The position numbers were made by a program, and so were the translations under genes. A DNA stretch of 64,000 bases from Arthrobacter zhaoxinii (GTDB taxonomy: Bacteria; Actinomycetota; Actinomycetes; Actinomycetales; Micrococcaceae), in NCBI RefSeq assembly GCF_024385505.1, contig NZ_JANFLT010000008.1, positions 45,317-109,316 on the forward strand, in the 5' to 3' direction. Under the pieces are notes generated by a model that was given only the letters and a program-made list of their open reading frames with translations, had not been told where the DNA came from and searched no databases. Shown piece after piece: positions 17,158-25,425 of the stretch (positions are counted from its first letter, which is position 1; every line of letters begins with the position of its first letter).

Positions 17158-17924
17158 TGCCCGCGCCCGACCTGGTGACCGCGGAGCTGACGCTCACCGG
17201 CCGCCTGACGACGGCGTCCAACGCCACCTTCCTGGCCAGCATCGGCGACGCGGCGGTCGTGTACAAACCGATCGCCGGCGAGAAACCGCTCTGGGACTTC
17301 CCCGACGGCTGCCTCGCGCACCGGGAGGTCGCCGCCTACCTGGTGTCAGAGGTTCTCGGCTGGAACATCGTGCCGCGCACCTGGCTGCGGGACGGCCGGT
17401 TCGGCGAGGGCATGGTGCAGCTCTGGCAGGAGACCGACCCCGAGCAGACTGCGGTCGACCTGGTGTCGGCGGACGACGTGCCTGGCACCGGATGGAAAGA
17501 GGTCCTCCAGGGTCAGGACGAAACCGGGCGGATCGTCTTCCTCATTCACGAAGACACTTCGGCGCTGCGGCGGATGGCGGTGTTCGACGTTCTCGTCAAC
17601 AATGCCGATCGCAAGGGCGACCATGTCCTGGCCATGTCCGACGGGCACCGGTACGGCGTGGACCACGGGCTGACCTTCCACAGCGAGCACAAGCTGCGGA
17701 CGGTGCTGTGGGGGTGGATCGGGGATGCGTTGAGCGTCGAGGAACTTGCGGGTGTTGACCGGGTTCTCTCGGGGCTCGAGGGCGAGTTGGGCCGGGACCT
17801 GGCGAAGCTGCTTACCGCTGAGGAAGTCGCGTCGTTTGCTGCTCGTTGCGCCCGGTTGCGTTCGGCTGGCCGGTTTCCGGCTCCGAGCGGTGACATGCCC
17901 GCGGTGCCCTGGCCGTTGTTTTAG
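17157..17924 (+). CDS. SCO1664 family protein (PI3/PI4-kinase-like fold)
   Basis: The 255-residue product matches the SCO1664 family, distantly related to phosphatidylinositol kinases: LWDFPDGCLAHREVAAYLVSEVLGW, then VFDVLVNNADRKGDHVL (metal/ATP-type loop with NNADRK) and YGVDHGLTFH (DHGLT, the catalytic/metal motif equivalent). The substrate is unknown. It overlaps the DUF3090 stop by one base and completes the phosphatase-DUF3090-SCO1664 operon. In other actinobacteria this set is often close to mycothiol biosynthesis genes, but none follow here: the next gene is a convergent small membrane protein. Two degraded copies of this gene flank the defence region at 30.8-31.3 kb and 36.7-36.9 kb. 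Confidence 0.83.
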   Translation: MPAPDLVTAELTLTGRLTTASNATFLASIGDAAVVYKPIAGEKPLWDFPDGCLAHREVAAYLVSEVLGWNIVPRTWLRDGRFGEGMVQLWQETDPEQTAVDLVSADDVPGTGWKEVLQGQDETGRIVFLIHEDTSALRRMAVFDVLVNNADRKGDHVLAMSDGHRYGVDHGLTFHSEHKLRTVLWGWIGDALSVEELAGVDRVLSGLEGELGRDLAKLLTAEEVASFAARCARLRSAGRFPAPSGDMPAVPWPLF

Positions 17925-18023
17925 GTCAGCGACACTTGGGCACTACCGGTTGAGGGCGATTTCTTTGCCTGTTTCCCTAACCGGACGACCGTTTCCGTAC
18001 CAACCCCAAGCTCTCCACACACG

Positions 18024-18269
18024 TCACCGAACGGTGCGCACCAGATAGTCCAGAGCCCGGCAGGCCCGCCAACCAGTCCATATGGCAAAGATGCCCGCTC
18101 CTACGGCGGCAACAGCGGCAAAGACTGCCAGCAGCGACGGCTGCCCCGCGAGTCCGGCGGCCGGGTCGATCCCAACCGTGAACGCGGCAAATAGTGTGCA
18201 GCCGACAGATACAAGCCACAGCACCAGCGTGGCGGTGAACATTCCGGCGACCGGGTGCGGACGGTTCAT
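18024..18269 (-). CDS. Small membrane protein
   Basis: An 81-residue protein of unknown function with two long hydrophobic segments (about residues 9-30 and 42-62), followed by a short basic tail WRACRALDYLVRTVR. The ATG follows GGGGGGAAA six bases upstream, a strong ribosome binding site. It lies in the space between the SCO1664 operon (convergent) and a lipoprotein gene on its own strand. Nothing further can be said of its role. Confidence 0.6.
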   Translation of the reverse strand: MNRPHPVAGMFTATLVLWLVSVGCTLFAAFTVGIDPAAGLAGQPSLLAVFAAVAAVGAGIFAIWTGWRACRALDYLVRTVR

Positions 18270-18394
18270 CAGTTTCCCCCCTGAAGATGACAACCGGCTC
18301 AGCGTATCCCACCGTCCAAGTGGAGCCGTCGTGCCATGACGGTTATTCGGGGTCGCCTTGGCGTGACGGCAACACACCGGCTGCTAAATCCGTC

Positions 18395-18760
18395 CTACTG
18401 GGAGTTCAGATACAGTTCGTAGTCGGCCGCCGCTGCCATGATGTCGTCATAGGTGACGAAATCGTATCCCTCCAGAAGATAGGGGCGGTGTGATTCCATC
18501 CCGTTGCTACAAACGACGTCGTCGTGCCAGTCGTAGTTGAACGTTTCACTGTACCGACAAGTCCATCCGGGGGCTTCAGGGAATGCGTCATTCATCAGCC
18601 TGCGGATCTCATCTTGGTCCGGTTCCCAGTACGAATCGGGTACGTCATCGCTGGGGGTATTGTCGTCAAGCTCTTGATATCCAGAGCCAAAAAGCGGGAC
18701 ACACCCGCTTACCAACAGAGTGGCGATTAGCAAAGATGCTGTAGCCGTGAACCGTTTCAT
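18395..18760 (-). CDS. Small lipoprotein of unknown function
   Basis: The 121-residue protein has a 20-residue signal peptide ending in LLVSGC, a good lipobox, so it should be a membrane-anchored extracytoplasmic lipoprotein. The mature part is acidic (YQELDDNTPSDDVPDSY) with two further cysteines (GWTCRYSE and VVCSNG) that could form a disulfide. The frame can be extended upstream by nine codons, but MKRFTATA at 18760 gives a regular signal peptide. Base composition is lower in GC than its neighbours. It was not matched to a known family. Confidence 0.65.
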   Translation of the reverse strand: MKRFTATASLLIATLLVSGCVPLFGSGYQELDDNTPSDDVPDSYWEPDQDEIRRLMNDAFPEAPGWTCRYSETFNYDWHDDVVCSNGMESHRPYLLEGYDFVTYDDIMAAAADYELYLNSQ

Positions 18761-18987
18761 GGACACAACATAACAAAGGAAATACAAATCACGGCTGCAT
18801 TGCGAAGAATTCCCAGTTGTTTAGATAAACCGATGTTTGAAGCCCGTGCGTCAGCCCCCGACGCAAACTGATTCTGTCTGTTGCGGAGCCACGCATGGCC
18901 TTCCGGGCCACGGGGCTCGTCACGGCAGCCGGCGTGCGTTCACCGAGGACGGGTTCACTGGTGTACGCAGTGAACGGCTGCTATCCG

Positions 18988-19779
18988 CTACCGAGACAGC
19001 CAGCCGCCGTCGATAGTAAGGGCAGTGCCGCTCACATAGGCAGCTGCGTTTGAGGCAAGGAAGACGGCTGCACCTGCAAGATCCTCCGGTTGTCCCCATT
19101 TGTTAGCGGGGATACGGTTCAACATGTTTTCCGCCCGCACAGGATTTTCCCGATGAGCAAGGGTGAAGTCCGTTTCCATGTAGCCGGGCGCTATTGCATT
19201 GACCCTAATGCCCTGCGGTGTCCATTCATTCGCCAGCGCCCTGGTGAGGCCAAGCAACCCGTGTTTGGAGGCCGCATAGGCAGGAACTTCCACGCCCCCT
19301 TGGTAGGAATTAATCGATGCGATATTGATGATACTGGCGGGAGCATCACCTGCTGCGATAACGCCAAGAGCGAAAGCCTGGCTAAGCAGGAAAGGGGCAG
19401 TGAGATTTACATCCATCACTGCTAGCCAGTCTGATTTTGTTGTTTCGACAGCCGGACCTCTGCGGATAATACCTGCATTGTTGACCAGGATTGTCGGTTG
19501 CGGGAATTCGTTTCGGGTCCACGAGATCAATTCCGCTGCGGTCTCCTGCGTCAGAACACTGAGGTCGGCTGTACAAGTGGAACAGTTAACCCCTCGGCTC
19601 CGCACCTCCTCGGCGACCTGCTCGAGGCCATCGAGGTCAACCGCCAGAATATCGGCTCCCGCCTCCGCCAGGGCGAGTGCCATAGAGCGGCCGAGACCGC
19701 GCGAAGCGCCAGTGATCAGTGCTGCTTTGCCGTCCAACCGGAACAGATCCAGGACGGAAGTGCGGGATGACGTAATCAT
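18988..19779 (-). CDS. SDR family oxidoreductase (gluconate/2-deoxygluconate dehydrogenase-like)
   Basis: A 263-residue classical SDR: cofactor motif TGASRGLG near residue 23, NNAGIIRR, NIASINSYQGG with the catalytic serine region, YAASKHG (Tyr-x-x-x-Lys), and the C-terminal INGGWLSR-like end (TIDGGWLSR). Sequence layout resembles KduD/Gno-type sugar-acid dehydrogenases, which interconvert a hydroxyl and a keto group using NAD(P). The ATG at 19779 is preferred over one 69 bp upstream because the extra residues do not resemble the family. It lies next to an MHS-type transporter on the same strand, and both are divergent from the carboxylase genes, suggesting one catabolic locus. Confidence 0.83.
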   Translation of the reverse strand: MITSSRTSVLDLFRLDGKAALITGASRGLGRSMALALAEAGADILAVDLDGLEQVAEEVRSRGVNCSTCTADLSVLTQETAAELISWTRNEFPQPTILVNNAGIIRRGPAVETTKSDWLAVMDVNLTAPFLLSQAFALGVIAAGDAPASIINIASINSYQGGVEVPAYAASKHGLLGLTRALANEWTPQGIRVNAIAPGYMETDFTLAHRENPVRAENMLNRIPANKWGQPEDLAGAAVFLASNAAAYVSGTALTIDGGWLSR

Positions 19780-19935
19780 AGGTAATCTGCTTTCGCCTTC
19801 AGTTGCTTGCGGAACGGGGTTGGAGGGCTGGCAGGTACAGCCCACCACAGGACATGCCGCCGTCGCTCACCTGCATCCATCGGATTAGGTGCGCGACGGC
19901 GGCTAGGGGTCTACAACAAACTCTGACCTGCCAAA

Positions 19936-21291
19936 CTAGACGGTCCTCAGGTCCACGCCCTTGGTTTCCGGCAAGAACTTCATTGCAACGAAAGTCAGGA
20001 TGCAGAGGATGACAACCAGCGCCCCGGACAGCCAGGTCAGATCCATCGACACGAACAGCTGATACACGTACGGTGCGGTGCCGCCAAACCCAGCGACGGA
20101 AACGGAGTAGGCGAGGCCGATGCTTTGCGTGCGCTGCGATGTCGGGAAGACCTCCGACATAATTGAGGAGAGCAGCGAACCCGAGGCCGCCACGATAACC
20201 AGAGCGACTGTCGAAGCGACCAGCAGCGTCCAGGGCTCATCAGTGATCATCGCCATCAGCGGGATCTGGAATACACCCATCGCGATCGCGAAGAAGTAGA
20301 TTACCGGCTTCCTTCCGATACGGTCGGAAAGCCTGCCCCACAGCGGGAGTGTGCCGAGAGCAACAATCTGCGCAACAACAGTCACCCAGTACGCACCCTG
20401 GATGGACATTCCCTGCTGCGTGATGGCGTATGTGGACACGTAGGAGGACCAGGTGTAGTGCGCTGCCGTGACACCCGAGACCATTCCGATGATGAGGAGG
20501 ATGGAGACCCAGCGTGGACGAGGTTTCCGAGCTCCGGTGTCTGGACCTGCGGCACCTTCCAGCGCCGGCGTGGATACCGGAACCGGCGACCCAACGGTCT
20601 CGTTGCTTTTCTCGTCGAAAACTTCGGATTCGTGCATTCCGCGCCGGAGGTAGAGAGCGAACACCGCACCGAATGCGCCCAGGAAGAACGGAATTCTCCA
20701 ACCCCACTCGGCCACTTGCGATTCCGCGAGAACAAGCGAGATGATGCCGCCCAGCACATAGGCAATGACTGAACCACCGAAGATGGCAACGAAGACGAGG
20801 CTTCCCCATTGCCCACGCTTCTCGCGGGGAGCAATCTCGGGAATATAACTGTTCGCCGTGGCCGACTCGCCACCGTGGGCGAAGCCCTGAATCATCCGGA
20901 CCAGGAGCAGGCCGATCGAAGCGCCCAGACCGATGGTGTCGTACGACGGCATGAGCCCAATTGCAACGGAGGCCAGGGCCATCATGATCATCGTCGTGAT
21001 CATGACCTTCTTTCGTCCCTTACGGTCCGAGATGGCTCCGAACACAACGCCGCCGAGCGGCCGCATAAGGAAGCCGACTGCGAAGACTGCCAACGTCGAA
21101 AGGAGAGCCGAGGCAGGGTCTGACTGGTTGAACATCGCGGCCGCGATGAAAGGTGCGAACACCGCGTAGGAGCTCCATTCGTACCACTCCAACAACTGGC
21201 CAATCGTACTGGCACGAAGAGATCTTCGGCTCTGTTTACGAGCTGTTTGATCTGTTTCAACGGCGGAGTTATTCGCATCTAATTTGGTCAT
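19936..21291 (-). CDS. MFS transporter, metabolite:H+ symporter (MHS) type
   Basis: A 451-residue transporter with twelve predicted membrane helices. It shows MHS-family signs: IGQLLEWYEWSSYA in helix 1, GVVFGAISDRKGRKK (MFS loop 2-3 motif), RMIQGFAHGGES, and a second GRLSDRIGRKP loop. Members import carboxylates, sugar acids or osmolytes with protons. The start at 21291 follows AAAGGGA, and a few extra upstream codons are possible. It lies 156 bp upstream of the SDR gene on the same strand and is divergent from the biotin-dependent carboxylase genes, so it probably imports their substrate; that is inference. Confidence 0.85.
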   Translation of the reverse strand: MTKLDANNSAVETDQTARKQSRRSLRASTIGQLLEWYEWSSYAVFAPFIAAAMFNQSDPASALLSTLAVFAVGFLMRPLGGVVFGAISDRKGRKKVMITTMIMMALASVAIGLMPSYDTIGLGASIGLLLVRMIQGFAHGGESATANSYIPEIAPREKRGQWGSLVFVAIFGGSVIAYVLGGIISLVLAESQVAEWGWRIPFFLGAFGAVFALYLRRGMHESEVFDEKSNETVGSPVPVSTPALEGAAGPDTGARKPRPRWVSILLIIGMVSGVTAAHYTWSSYVSTYAITQQGMSIQGAYWVTVVAQIVALGTLPLWGRLSDRIGRKPVIYFFAIAMGVFQIPLMAMITDEPWTLLVASTVALVIVAASGSLLSSIMSEVFPTSQRTQSIGLAYSVSVAGFGGTAPYVYQLFVSMDLTWLSGALVVILCILTFVAMKFLPETKGVDLRTV

Positions 21292-21724
21292 TGCAGTCCC
21301 TTTAATCCTTCTCATATCGAGATTGTGTCGCGTTCAATTTCAATACCTTCGCAGCGCCTTAGTCAGGTTTTTATGGAAAAACGCTGATCCTAAGCACGAC
21401 ATTTGCCAATCTCACCTGCTTCACCGTACGAAGTTCATCCCGACCTCCGTGCCCACGGACGACAAGACGATTAGTCACATCCTTGTGAAGATGAAATGCC
21501 ATACTCAGCAGCTGATCGTGTGCAATCCGGGGCCGGCCGACCGGCTACTGAGCAAGGTTGCCCGGACAGTTCGCCACCCCTGGATGCAGGCGGCAACGAC
21601 CGACCGAGGTTGAGGCCGGGTGTCGGCAGCGGTGATCAACCGCTGGCTCCGGGCCTCGTCCGCCGTCAACGAGATGTCAGTTTCATCGACATGGGGTGCA
21701 CGTGTCAAATGTCACATTACGGGG
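21292..21724. other. Intergenic region between MHS transporter and carboxylase genes
   Basis: About 430 bp between the divergent transporter and carboxylase genes. Short frames exist but none has a recognisable product. The right end (from 21725) carries a promoter with operators, entered separately. I see no palindrome of the same type near the transporter start, so how that gene is controlled is not visible. Confidence 0.4.
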
Positions 21725-21773
21725 TTGACGTCGCGTTGTGAATACGATTTCATAGGGCGTGAATACGATTTCA
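21725..21773 (+). promoter_or_regulatory. Promoter with two LacI-type operators upstream of the carboxylase genes
   Basis: TTGACG at 21725-21730 can serve as -35, with a weak -10 around TTTCAT at 21748-21753 (17-bp spacer). Two identical 15-bp copies of GTGAATACGATTTCA lie at 21738-21752 and 21759-21773, with a 21-bp period, two helical turns. Each contains a near palindrome around a central CG (TGAAta-CG-atTTCA), the usual form of LacI-family operators. The first copy overlaps spacer and -10, so binding would block transcription. The LacI regulator at 25426 is the obvious candidate. The pattern is direct observation; the repressor link is inference. Confidence 0.65.
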
Positions 21774-21815
21774 CCAACACGGCGGCCCCGACGACGCCGA
21801 GGAACGAGGCCAGAG

Positions 21816-23342
21816 TTGACGAACGATACGGAAACCATTGCGTCCGTGATGAGCCGTGGCGGCCGCCCCGCCAACAGCCGTCGCGAGATCAAGATCATCG
21901 ACACCACTTTGCGTGATGGACATCAGAGCATTTGGGCCACAAGGATGCGGACCGAACACATTGAGCAGCTTGCCGCCGATTTCGATGCGGTCGGGTATGA
22001 GCACGTCGATCTCGTTGCGCCCATCCAGTTCGACGTCGCGGTCCGCTACCTCAAGGAAGACCCGTGGGAACGTGTGCGGAGGGCCCATGAGCTCGCCCCG
22101 AACACCAAGTTCCGGGCACTCATCCGCTCACGCAATATCGCGGCCTTCGATTTCCTTCCCGATGACGTGATCATGGCCTGGGTCGAACGCCTGTACGCGA
22201 ACGGTTTCCGGGTCATCGGTTCTTTCGACGGACTCAACGACATCGACAACATCGCCCCGGGACTGCGCCGAGCAAAGGAACTGGGAGCTGAAACATTCGG
22301 CGCGGTTTCCTTCTGCGAGAGTCCTGTTCACACCGATGAACTCTTCGTGTCGAAGGCGCAGGAGCTCATAGAGAAAGCGGACGTGGACCGCATCATGCTC
22401 AAGGATGCGGGCGGTCTGCTCACGCCCGAACGCATCCGCTCGCTCGTCCCTGCGCTCAAAGCGGTCATGGGCGGACGTCCGCTCGAAGTCCACACGCACT
22501 CGCTCACCGGCCTGGCACCACTGGTGTGCCTCGAAGCGGCAGAGGCCGGCGCCGACTCGCTGCACCTTTCAGTCGCCCCTCTCGCAGCGGGAAACGGTCA
22601 GCCCTCCGTGCAGAATGTGGTTCGCGATCTGCGTGCCCTGGGTTACACGGTGAAGCTCGATGACGCGAAGATCGGTGAGATCAGCAACAAGATCCGCACG
22701 ATCGCTGAAACCGAGGATAAGCCGCTCGGCGAGCCGGTCGAATACAACGGGATGCACTTCATGCATCAAACCCCCGGTGGGATGCTGTCGAACTTCCGTT
22801 CGCAGCTCGCGACCGCCGGACTCGGGGATCGCTATGAAGAGCTGCTGGTCGAAATTGCCCGGGTACGCTCCGAACTTGCCTACCCGATCATGATTACCCC
22901 GTTCGCCCAGTTCGTGGGCACCCAGGCGGCAATGAACGTCTCGATCGGTGAACGATACAAGATCGTGCCGAATGAGATCAAAAAATACGTCCTCGGGTAC
23001 TACGGTGAACTGCTTGCCGAAATCGACCCCGAGCTGCGGCAGAAGATCATCGACAACGGTGCTTCCGACATCCCGCTGGAGCCCTCGGAACCTGAGCCCA
23101 TGCTCGATGACCTTGCCGCGCAGTACCCCGACGAGCCCATCGAGTTCCATCTGCTGCGCGCGATGTTCGCGGGCGATCAGGTTGACGAAATGAAGAAGAC
23201 CGTGGCCGAAGGCGGCAATCCAGACGAAATCCCGATGCCCCTGTTGGGAATCGTGAAGGCGCTTTACGAAAACGGCAGGCCCGGAGTCAATTCCCTGACC
23301 GCCGGAGACCTGCACATCAACATCCTCAAAGGAGAGAACTAA
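21816..23342 (+). CDS. Biotin-dependent carboxyltransferase subunit (5S/OadA/PycB-like)
   Basis: The protein (508 residues from this start) has an HMG-CoA-lyase-like TIM barrel followed by a PYC/OADA conserved domain. Key motifs are IIDTTLRDGHQSIWATRM (metal-site Asp; the usual RDAHQS reads RDGHQS), IMLKDAGGLL with the carbamylated-lysine position, and LEVHTHSLTG with the HxH metal ligands, then MLSNFRSQL and FVGTQAAMNV. Such subunits transfer carboxyl groups between carboxybiotin and a 2-oxo acid. No biotin domain is fused; it is supplied by the next gene, three bases later. TTG at 21816 has GAGG upstream; ATG at 21849 is an alternative, and GTG at 21759 lies inside an operator copy. Acceptor substrate unknown. 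Confidence 0.8.
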   Translation: MTNDTETIASVMSRGGRPANSRREIKIIDTTLRDGHQSIWATRMRTEHIEQLAADFDAVGYEHVDLVAPIQFDVAVRYLKEDPWERVRRAHELAPNTKFRALIRSRNIAAFDFLPDDVIMAWVERLYANGFRVIGSFDGLNDIDNIAPGLRRAKELGAETFGAVSFCESPVHTDELFVSKAQELIEKADVDRIMLKDAGGLLTPERIRSLVPALKAVMGGRPLEVHTHSLTGLAPLVCLEAAEAGADSLHLSVAPLAAGNGQPSVQNVVRDLRALGYTVKLDDAKIGEISNKIRTIAETEDKPLGEPVEYNGMHFMHQTPGGMLSNFRSQLATAGLGDRYEELLVEIARVRSELAYPIMITPFAQFVGTQAAMNVSIGERYKIVPNEIKKYVLGYYGELLAEIDPELRQKIIDNGASDIPLEPSEPEPMLDDLAAQYPDEPIEFHLLRAMFAGDQVDEMKKTVAEGGNPDEIPMPLLGIVKALYENGRPGVNSLTAGDLHINILKGEN

Positions 23343-23344
23343 CC

Positions 23345-23881
23345 ATGACGCTGAACCAGCCTAACGTCCGCGAGCTCAAGTCCCTCGTCGAGTGGGTGAA
23401 CGTCAACCCCGACGTGCGCGAGCTCTCCATCAAGTACGGCGACGTCGAGCTCTTTGTGTCCCGAAACGAGCGCACCCTCGCGGCACCCGCGGCGCCGGCC
23501 CCCGCAGCACCTGCGCCCGTCGCCGCGCCGCAGCAGCCCGCCCCCGTACCGGCCGCAGCGCCGTCGGCCGCGGCAGCTCCCGCCCCTGCAGCCGCCGACG
23601 TACCGTCCAAGCCGACGGCAACTCCCGCCGCGGAGGACGAAGTGGTCATTACTGCACCGATGGTCGGAACGTTCTACGCGTCCCCCAAGCCGGGGGCCCC
23701 CGCTTTCGTCAACGTGGGGCAGCGTGTCTCGCCGGACTCTGTCCTGGGCATCCTTGAGGTCATGAAGCTGATGAACAACGTGGAAGCCACGGTTGACGGC
23801 GTCGTGACCGAGATTCTGGTGGAGAACAACCAAGCGGTCGAGTTCGGCCAGCCGATGATGGTGATCAAGCGTGACGTCTAA
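23345..23881 (+). CDS. accB: Biotin carboxyl carrier protein
   Basis: A 178-residue carrier. The N-terminal 45 residues resemble AccB (SLVEWVNVNPDVRELSIKYGDVELFVSR). A Pro/Ala linker (about 48-95) follows, and the C-terminal biotinyl domain begins at APMVGTFYASP with the biotinylation motif EVMKLMN (lysine near residue 141). It follows the carboxyltransferase by three bases and overlaps the biotin carboxylase gene by 11 bases, so the three subunits are co-translated. Biotin on its lysine should be carboxylated by the biotin carboxylase and used by the carboxyltransferase. It is AccB-like in sequence, but its partner is a 5S-type transferase, so the complex is probably not acetyl-CoA carboxylase. 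Confidence 0.88.
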   Translation: MTLNQPNVRELKSLVEWVNVNPDVRELSIKYGDVELFVSRNERTLAAPAAPAPAAPAPVAAPQQPAPVPAAAPSAAAAPAPAAADVPSKPTATPAAEDEVVITAPMVGTFYASPKPGAPAFVNVGQRVSPDSVLGILEVMKLMNNVEATVDGVVTEILVENNQAVEFGQPMMVIKRDV

Positions 23882-25247
23882 GCAACTCAACAGCGTTCTC
23901 ATCGCCAACCGGGGCGAGATCGCCCTCCGCATCATCCGTGCGTGCAAGGAACTGGGGATCACCAGCGTCTTGGCCTATTCCGAGGCCGACAGGGGCTCCC
24001 TTCCCGTGAAGCTTGCGGACCGGGCGGTCTGTATCGGGCCGGCCAGCGCGGCGAAGAGCTATCAAGACCCGCGTGCCATCATCAGCGCCGCACTCGCTTT
24101 CAAAGTCGACGCGATTCATCCCGGTTACGGCTTCCTTGCCGAGAACCCGGATTTCGCGGAGATGTGCGAGACCGAGGGTGTCGGATTCGTCGGCCCCACT
24201 TCGAGCATCATCCGAAGCATGGGCGACAAGATCCAGGCCAAGAAGATCGCACGCCGTGCCGGCGTTCCGACAGTTCCCGGCTCGGACGGTGCCATCGCTG
24301 AGCACGCCGAGGCGGTTGCTGTGGCAAACGACGTCGGTTATCCCCTGCTCATCAAGGCCTCCGCGGGCGGCGGCGGCCGCGGCATGCGGGTTGTCGAATC
24401 GGCGGAGACGCTTGAACGGGATCTCAGCGAGATTATGGCCGAGGCGGAGACCGCCTTCGGCGACCGTTCGGTGTACCTCGAGCGCTACCTCACCGACATC
24501 CGCCACATCGAGATCCAAGTCGTGTCCGACGGCCAATCGACTGTGCACCTGGGTGAGCGTGACTGCACCGCTCAGCGGCGCAACCAAAAACTCGTCGAGG
24601 AGGCCCCCTCGCCGGTACTTGATGGCGAGCTGCGGAAAAGTCTTGCTGATGCGGCAGTCGCGTTGTGCCAGGAAGTCGGCTATCGCAACGCTGGAACAGT
24701 GGAGTTCGTGTTCGACAACATCGAGCGGAAGTACTACTTCATCGAGATGAACACTCGCATCCAGGTTGAACATCCGGTGTCCGAGATGATCACTGGCATC
24801 GACCTCATCAAACTCCAGCTTGAAATAGCGGCGGGCAACCCTTTGCCCCTGACCCAGGATGACATTCACATCCGCGGTCACGCGATCGAGTGCCGTATCA
24901 ACGCTGAGGATCCCGCCAAGGGATTCATGCCGAGGCCCGGCCGCATCGAGTCCTTCCGCGCGCCCGGCGGCTTTGGCGTCCGTCTTGATACCCACATTGA
25001 GACCGGATACGTGATTCCGCCGTTCTACGACTCGATGATCGGCAAGCTGATCGTCTGGGGCAATGACCGTGAGGAAGCCATCTCCCGTGCACTGCGGGCC
25101 CTCGAGGAGATGCAAGTTGAAGGCGTTACGACGACTGCCGGCTTCCAGGCCAGCATCCTCGACAGTGACGTGTTCCGCAGCGGCGACTTCAACACCGCCT
25201 TCGTCGCAAAGTTCCTTGAGAGTCAGGCTGCTACATCTGACATCTAG
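23871..25247 (+). CDS. accC: Biotin carboxylase subunit (AccC-like)
   Basis: A 458-residue biotin carboxylase of normal length. It has the N-terminal ANRGEIALRIIRACKELG, the HPGYGFLAEN block, the ATP-grasp glycine-rich loop KASAGGGGRGMR, the EMNTRIQVEHPVSEMITGIDL catalytic block and the C-terminal GHAIECRINAEDP. It carboxylates the biotin of the carrier protein using bicarbonate and ATP in the cytoplasm. It overlaps the carrier gene by 11 bp. Two bulged hairpins follow before the LacI gene. The subunit is confident; whether the complex carboxylates a 2-oxo acid or another substrate is open. Confidence 0.9.
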   Translation: MTSKQLNSVLIANRGEIALRIIRACKELGITSVLAYSEADRGSLPVKLADRAVCIGPASAAKSYQDPRAIISAALAFKVDAIHPGYGFLAENPDFAEMCETEGVGFVGPTSSIIRSMGDKIQAKKIARRAGVPTVPGSDGAIAEHAEAVAVANDVGYPLLIKASAGGGGRGMRVVESAETLERDLSEIMAEAETAFGDRSVYLERYLTDIRHIEIQVVSDGQSTVHLGERDCTAQRRNQKLVEEAPSPVLDGELRKSLADAAVALCQEVGYRNAGTVEFVFDNIERKYYFIEMNTRIQVEHPVSEMITGIDLIKLQLEIAAGNPLPLTQDDIHIRGHAIECRINAEDPAKGFMPRPGRIESFRAPGGFGVRLDTHIETGYVIPPFYDSMIGKLIVWGNDREEAISRALRALEEMQVEGVTTTAGFQASILDSDVFRSGDFNTAFVAKFLESQAATSDI

Positions 25248-25271
25248 GGACCTTTGTTGAGGGGGCAGGGC

Positions 25272-25343
25272 GAGGTGCCGTCCGGGTGGATTCCCGGCGG
25301 CACCTCCCGGTGATCCACCTGATGCCAAGGGCATCGGTGGATC
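25272..25343. terminator. Two tandem hairpins between biotin carboxylase and LacI genes
   Basis: First hairpin 25272-25306: GAGGTGCCG-t-CCGGG pairs with CCCGGCGGCACCTC, a 14-bp stem with one bulged T and a six-base loop. Second 25312-25343: GATCCACC-t-GATGCC pairs with GGCATCGGTGGATC, a 14-bp stem with one bulged T and an AAG loop. Neither is followed by a T run, so they may act as attenuating or processing structures rather than classical intrinsic terminators. Confidence 0.5.
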
Positions 25344-25425
25344 CGCGAAGCTCATGATTCCTCACCCCACCGGACGTGAGAAGCTGAAACGGCGCCGCAG
25401 ATCGCGACGGACGGGAGGGGAGGAG

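Noticed and set aside
21505..21708. Short minus-strand frame (67 codons) between transporter and carboxylase genes
   Set aside because: No ribosome binding site or recognisable product; probably chance.
21759..21815. GTG at 21759 as the start of the carboxyltransferase
   Set aside because: It lies inside the second operator copy and would add 19 residues unlike the family; later starts fit better.
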